Positions 60,771-64,000 of a DNA stretch of 64,000 nt are shown piece by piece. The translations under genes were made by a program, and so were the position numbers. This DNA comes from Pseudomonas sediminis. Its GTDB lineage: Bacteria; Pseudomonadota; Gammaproteobacteria; Pseudomonadales; Pseudomonadaceae. Every line of letters begins with the position of its first letter. Positions within the stretch are counted from its first letter, which is position 1. The stretch lies in assembly GCF_002741105.1 (NCBI RefSeq), contig NZ_NIQU01000007.1, positions 186,001 through 250,000 of the forward strand, in the 5' to 3' direction. The notes beneath the pieces are model-generated. The model searched no databases, had not been told where the DNA came from, and saw only the letters and a program-made list of their open reading frames with translations.

Positions 60771-60879
60771 CCTTCAAACGCCCCGGCATCGCTGCTTGAT
60801 CAAGGCCACGCCCTTGAAAAACGTAGCCACCGCGTCCATCTAGGTAGATACAGCCTTTTCCCGCCTGATGGAGAACCCC

Positions 60880-61407
60880 ATGACCCTCGACGAGCTCAAC
60901 GCCATTGCTGGCGTGACCGCCAAGCCTGACGTCGCCACCGCCGACTTCGTCTACAACCACACCATGATCCGCGTGAAGGATCTGCAAAAATCCCTGGATT
61001 TCTACACCCGCGTGCTGGGCTTCACCCTGCTGGAGAAGAAGGACTTCCCCGACGCCGAGTTCAGCCTGTACTTCCTCGCGCTGATCAATGACAAGTCGCA
61101 GATCCCAGCCGACCCGGCTGCCCGCCATCAGTGGCGCAAATCCATCCCCGGCGTGCTGGAGCTGACCTACAACTACGGCACCGAGAAGGATCCGGAATTT
61201 TCCTACCACAGCGGCAACAGCGACCCACGCGGCTTCGGTCACCTGTGCGTGTCGGTGCCGGACATCAAGGCGGCCTGCCAGCGCTTCGAAGACCTCGGTG
61301 TGGACTTCCAGAAACGCCTGACCGACGGCCGCATGCGCGATATCGCCTTCATCAAGGACCCGGACGGTTACTGGGTCGAGATCATCCAGTTCACCGAAGT
61401 GAGCTGA
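60880..61407 (+). CDS. gloA: Lactoylglutathione lyase (glyoxalase I)
   Basis: Converts the methylglyoxal-glutathione hemithioacetal to S-lactoylglutathione. The 175-aa length suits the longer Pseudomonas type. The four metal residues are seen: His in YNHTMIRVKD, Glu in ELTYNYGTE, His in GFGHLCVSV and Glu in YWVEIIQF. The first N-terminal residues TLDELNAIAGV precede the glyoxalase domain. ATG 60880 has GGAG six bases upstream; ATG 60868 is less likely. Confidence 0.95.
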   Translation: MTLDELNAIAGVTAKPDVATADFVYNHTMIRVKDLQKSLDFYTRVLGFTLLEKKDFPDAEFSLYFLALINDKSQIPADPAARHQWRKSIPGVLELTYNYGTEKDPEFSYHSGNSDPRGFGHLCVSVPDIKAACQRFEDLGVDFQKRLTDGRMRDIAFIKDPDGYWVEIIQFTEVS

Positions 61408-61432
61408 TTTCGCCTCCGCGAAAACCGACGAA

Positions 61433-61465
61433 GGGCTGCCTCCAGCGACGCAGCCCCTCGTTCGT
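61433..61465. terminator. Possible terminator between convergent gloA and yitT genes
   Basis: A GGGCTGC/GCAGCCC hairpin (61433-61439 and 61450-61456) in the gap between the converging genes is followed by CTCGTTCGTT on the plus strand. The stem is short and the T-run weak. Confidence 0.4.
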
Positions 61466-61473
61466 TGCCGGGT

Positions 61474-62121
61474 TCAACTGACGCCGACGTAGCGGTCCGC
61501 CCGGTGATTGATCGCCAGCACCAGATTGAGCACTACCGCCCCCAGCACCGAGAGCAGCACCTTGTCTGGCGACACCACAAAAATCGCCGCCAGGACGATG
61601 CTCGCGTCGATGGCCATTTGCACGGTGCCAGCGCGGAAACCGAAGCGCTCCTGCATATACAGCGCGAGAATGTTCACCCCGCCCAGGCTGGCGCGGTGGC
61701 GGAACAGCATGAGCAAGCCCAGCCCCATCGCAGCGCCACCGAACAGCGCGGCATACACGGCGCTTAGATGAGCGAAGGCGACCCAGTGCGGCGTCAGCTC
61801 GGCCAGTAGCGAAACCAGCATCACCGCGCAGCCCGTGCGCAAGGTGAAAGCCCAGCCCATACGCCAGATACCGAGCAGGTAGAACGGCAGATTGACCAGG
61901 CAGAACACCAGACCGAACGACCAGCCGGCCTGGTAATTGGCCAGAAAGGCGATGCCGACAGTGCCACCGGTGAGCAGGCCGGCATGCGTGTAAAAGGCGA
62001 TACCCAGCGCCACCAGCGCGGTGCCGAACAGCAGGGCCAACGCATCTTCCCAGAGTGGATGGCGCACGAAGAGTGCAGCGACGGCGCTCGGGCGCTCGTC
62101 GACGGGCGATTGCTCAGTCAT
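61474..62121 (-). CDS. YitT family membrane protein
   Basis: A 215-aa inner-membrane protein with five to six TM helices (DALALLFGTALVALGIAFYTHAGLLTGGTVGIAFLANYQAGW at the start). The GGxxGIAFL motif and the later RHRASLGGVNILALYMQERFGFRAGTVQMAIDASIV are typical of the YitT/DUF2179-type proteins. No transport substrate is known. I chose ATG 62121 (MTEQSPVDERP); an ATG eight codons upstream is possible. It lies downstream of folA on the same strand. Confidence 0.87.
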   Translation of the reverse strand: MTEQSPVDERPSAVAALFVRHPLWEDALALLFGTALVALGIAFYTHAGLLTGGTVGIAFLANYQAGWSFGLVFCLVNLPFYLLGIWRMGWAFTLRTGCAVMLVSLLAELTPHWVAFAHLSAVYAALFGGAAMGLGLLMLFRHRASLGGVNILALYMQERFGFRAGTVQMAIDASIVLAAIFVVSPDKVLLSVLGAVVLNLVLAINHRADRYVGVS

Positions 62122-62232
62122 GACAGAACCTGCATCAGGATGCACGAAACACGTTACGGCAGCGGCAAGGCAATGGCCGTCGCGCCGCGCTGGGGAGTCT
62201 GGCGGCAGAGATGGCCGGAACGCCAGGCAGGA

Positions 62233-62751
62233 TTATGCGCCGCGGCGCTCCCACACTTCGAAGGCGTAAGACGGTGTCTCGGCTGAAGCCGGGTGCTCGA
62301 CGCTGGAGGTCATGCGCCATATGGCCTCGTCGACCTCGGGGAAGAAGGCATCACCTTCGGGATCGAGGCCAACACGCGTCAGGTAGAGGCGATCAGCCTG
62401 GGCCAGGCCCAGCTCATAGAGCTGCGCGCCGCCGATCAGCATCAGTTCCTCGGCATTCTCTTCACGCGCCCAGGCGTCGGCTCGTTCGATGGCCGCTTCC
62501 AGCGTCGCGAATACCTCGGCACCTTCCAGGGTCAGGCCGGCCTGGCGGCTGACCACGATATTGAGCCGGCCCGGCAACGGGCGCCCGAGCGAATCCCAGG
62601 TCTTGCGCCCCATGATGATCGGCTTGCCGAGCGTCATCGCCTTGAAGTGCTTGAGATCCGCCGGCAGGTGCCAGGGCAGTTGGTTGTCGCGGCCAATCAC
62701 GCGGTTGTGCGCGAGCGCGGCGATCAGAGAAAGAGGTAGAGTCGTTTTCAT
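62233..62751 (-). CDS. folA: Dihydrofolate reductase
   Basis: Reduces dihydrofolate to tetrahydrofolate with NADPH. The 172-aa product has LSLIAALAHNRVIGRDNQLPWHLPADLKHFKAMTLGKPIIMGRKTWDSLGRPLPGRLNIVVSRQ. The catalytic acid (Asp in HLPADLKHF), the WHLP motif and the NADPH-binding GRKTWDSLGRPLP are all present. ATG 62751 gives MKTTLPLSL; the frame is open further upstream without conserved residues. It is followed by yitT 111 bp downstream. Confidence 0.96.
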   Translation of the reverse strand: MKTTLPLSLIAALAHNRVIGRDNQLPWHLPADLKHFKAMTLGKPIIMGRKTWDSLGRPLPGRLNIVVSRQAGLTLEGAEVFATLEAAIERADAWAREENAEELMLIGGAQLYELGLAQADRLYLTRVGLDPEGDAFFPEVDEAIWRMTSSVEHPASAETPSYAFEVWERRGA

Positions 62752-62878
62752 GGCCGCGAGCATAACAGAGCCCTCAGCGGCCTCGCAGCCCATCAGTGGC
62801 TGCAGCAGCGCTGTCGTCGTATCGTCACATTCGCCGTAGCAGGCTAAGGGCTGATTCTACGAGCAAGGAGCCAGCATC

Positions 62879-64000
62879 ATGTCGAAATTACTCTCCACCT
62901 GGGTATTGGGCGTCACTCTGCTGCCACTGGTGGTCTCCGCCAGCCCGGCTCCGGATAAAGTCCAGGCCGCCATCGATTGGGCCCAGCAGCAACCCAGCGC
63001 CAGGCAAAACCCGAACTGGGACACCAAGACTCCACTGGTGATCGCCCACCGGGGCGCCAGCGGCTACGCGCCCGAGCACACTCTGGCCGCCTATGCGCTG
63101 GCGGCGCTGCAGGGGGCCGACTACATCGAGCCCGACATGGTGATGACCCGCGATGGCCAGTTGGTCGCCCGTCACGACAACGAACTGGGGTTGACCACCG
63201 ACGTGGCGCAGCGCCCCGAATTCGCCGACCGCAAACGCACCCAGAGCGTCGACGGGCGCAGCCTGGAAGGCTGGTTCAGTGAGGACTTCACCCTGGCCGA
63301 GCTGAAAACCCTGCGCGCCATCGAACGTATCCCGCAGCAGCGACCGGGCAATACCCGCTTCGATGGCCAGTTCGAGATTCCCACGCTGCAAGAGATCATC
63401 GATCTGGTGAAACGTCTGGAAGCCCTTCAGCAACGGACCCTGGGTTTGTATCCGGAAACCAAGCACCCCACCCACTTCCAGCGGCTCGACCTGGCCATGG
63501 AGAAACCGCTGCTGGCGGTGCTCGAACGCAACGGCTACGACAGCGCCGACGCACCCGTTTTCATCCAGTCCTTCGAAGTGGCAAACCTCAAGACGCTGAG
63601 CACGCTGACACCGATCCGCCTGGTGCAGCTGCTATGGGTAGAAGGCCAACCCTACGATCAGCAGGTGCTTGGCAGCGGCCTTGGCTACCAACAAATGATC
63701 ACGCCAGAAGGCCTGCAAACCATTGCAAGCTACGCCGACGGCATCGGCCCAGAGAAAGGCATGGTCATCCCGCGCGATGGCGCTGGTAACCTGACCGCAC
63801 CGACCAGCCTGGTAAGCGACGCCCATGCCGCCGGGCTCAAGGTGCACCCCTATACCTTCCGCGCCGAGAACGCCTTCCTGCCCAGCAACCTGCGCCGTGG
63901 CAGCGACCCGAGCGAACGCGGCGACATCGAGACCGAGCTGCGTGCCTTCCTCGCCACCGGTATCGACGGCCTGTTCATCGACCAGCCGGATATCGCCGTA
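62879..64000 (+). CDS. glpQ: Periplasmic glycerophosphodiester phosphodiesterase (runs past window end)
   Basis: 374 codons of the gene are present; the stop is beyond 64000. There is a signal peptide (LLSTWVLGVTLLPLVVSASPAP). The GDPD domain follows: the catalytic His/Arg segment LVIAHRGASGYAPEHTLAAYALA, the metal-binding EPDMVMTRDGQLVARHDNELGLTTDV, and YPETKHPTHF. GLFIDQPDIAV is close to the expected C-terminus, so only a few residues are likely missing. It releases glycerol-3-phosphate from phospholipid-derived diesters in the periplasm. GCAAGGAG is the ribosome site, about nine bases before the ATG. Confidence 0.93.
   Translation, partial: MSKLLSTWVLGVTLLPLVVSASPAPDKVQAAIDWAQQQPSARQNPNWDTKTPLVIAHRGASGYAPEHTLAAYALAALQGADYIEPDMVMTRDGQLVARHDNELGLTTDVAQRPEFADRKRTQSVDGRSLEGWFSEDFTLAELKTLRAIERIPQQRPGNTRFDGQFEIPTLQEIIDLVKRLEALQQRTLGLYPETKHPTHFQRLDLAMEKPLLAVLERNGYDSADAPVFIQSFEVANLKTLSTLTPIRLVQLLWVEGQPYDQQVLGSGLGYQQMITPEGLQTIASYADGIGPEKGMVIPRDGAGNLTAPTSLVSDAHAAGLKVHPYTFRAENAFLPSNLRRGSDPSERGDIETELRAFLATGIDGLFIDQPDIAV

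Noticed and set aside
1..64000. tRNA genes, CRISPR arrays, insertion sequences, prophage or integrase genes
   Set aside because: I looked for cloverleaf-type runs, regular spaced repeats and transposase or integrase motifs and saw none; a tRNAscan and ISfinder search would be decisive.

Overview
The window is a GC-rich, gene-dense bacterial chromosome segment from a Pseudomonas. From memory, its backbone gene order matches the P. aeruginosa PAO1 stretch from yggS (PA0394) down to the glpQ/folA/ilvD area (PA0347-PA0353). A P. mendocina/P. oleovorans-type species is my guess; the window alone cannot settle the species. I see no rRNA, tRNA, CRISPR array, integrase or intact insertion sequence.

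Layout. 1-8.6 kb (+): end of yggS, proC, yggT, yggU, a bacterial dynamin-like GTPase, metX-metW (methionine), a DUF4426 protein, rdgB, hemW and a DUF3392 protein. 8.6-18.8 kb is mostly on the minus strand: a P-loop kinase-like protein, a DUF1329 protein, trmB, thiG-thiS and a DUF423 protein, then mtgA (+), a one-TM protein, rpoH with an AlgU-like promoter, and ftsX-ftsE-ftsY. 18.9-23.6 kb (+): an active/inactive pair of M16 peptidases, rsmD, a 72-aa membrane protein and a YheT-type hydrolase. 23.8-28.7 kb: the laoR/laoCBA long-chain alcohol/aldehyde oxidation locus, with a palindromic operator candidate and a 218-bp palindromic repeat between promoter and laoC. 28.7-37.9 kb: a small membrane protein, coaD, fdx, ggt, a Na/Pi cotransporter, a small exported protein, a PlsC-type acyltransferase, mutM, an HDOD protein and rlmI.

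38.2-42.7 kb holds a four-gene polyamine-type ABC importer; its first permease has an unusually large periplasmic loop. 43.2-53.9 kb is a complete chemosensory cluster: soluble histidine kinase, LuxR-type regulator, short MCP, cheY, STAS protein, cheA, cheW, MCP, cheW, cheR, cheD, cheB. It has no cheZ and no flagellar genes. CheA carries two 24-residue repeats resembling the cyclic-di-GMP-binding MshEN motif. The long MCP ends in a CheR/CheB-docking-type pentapeptide. The short MCP has a CheZ-like DxxxQ motif.

ilvD follows at 54.1 kb with a clear terminator. Then comes the most unusual gene, at 56.0-60.1 kb: a 1336-aa NACHT/STAND-type NTPase with a large middle region and a C-terminal PD-(D/E)XK-like nuclease domain, visibly less GC-rich than its neighbours. 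It looks like a single-gene anti-phage defence candidate inserted in a housekeeping neighbourhood. The window closes with a YfcE-type phosphodiesterase, gloA, a YitT protein, folA and the start of glpQ. REP-type palindromes and two copies of a larger palindromic element (10.6 and 24.7 kb) sit in the intergenic gaps.
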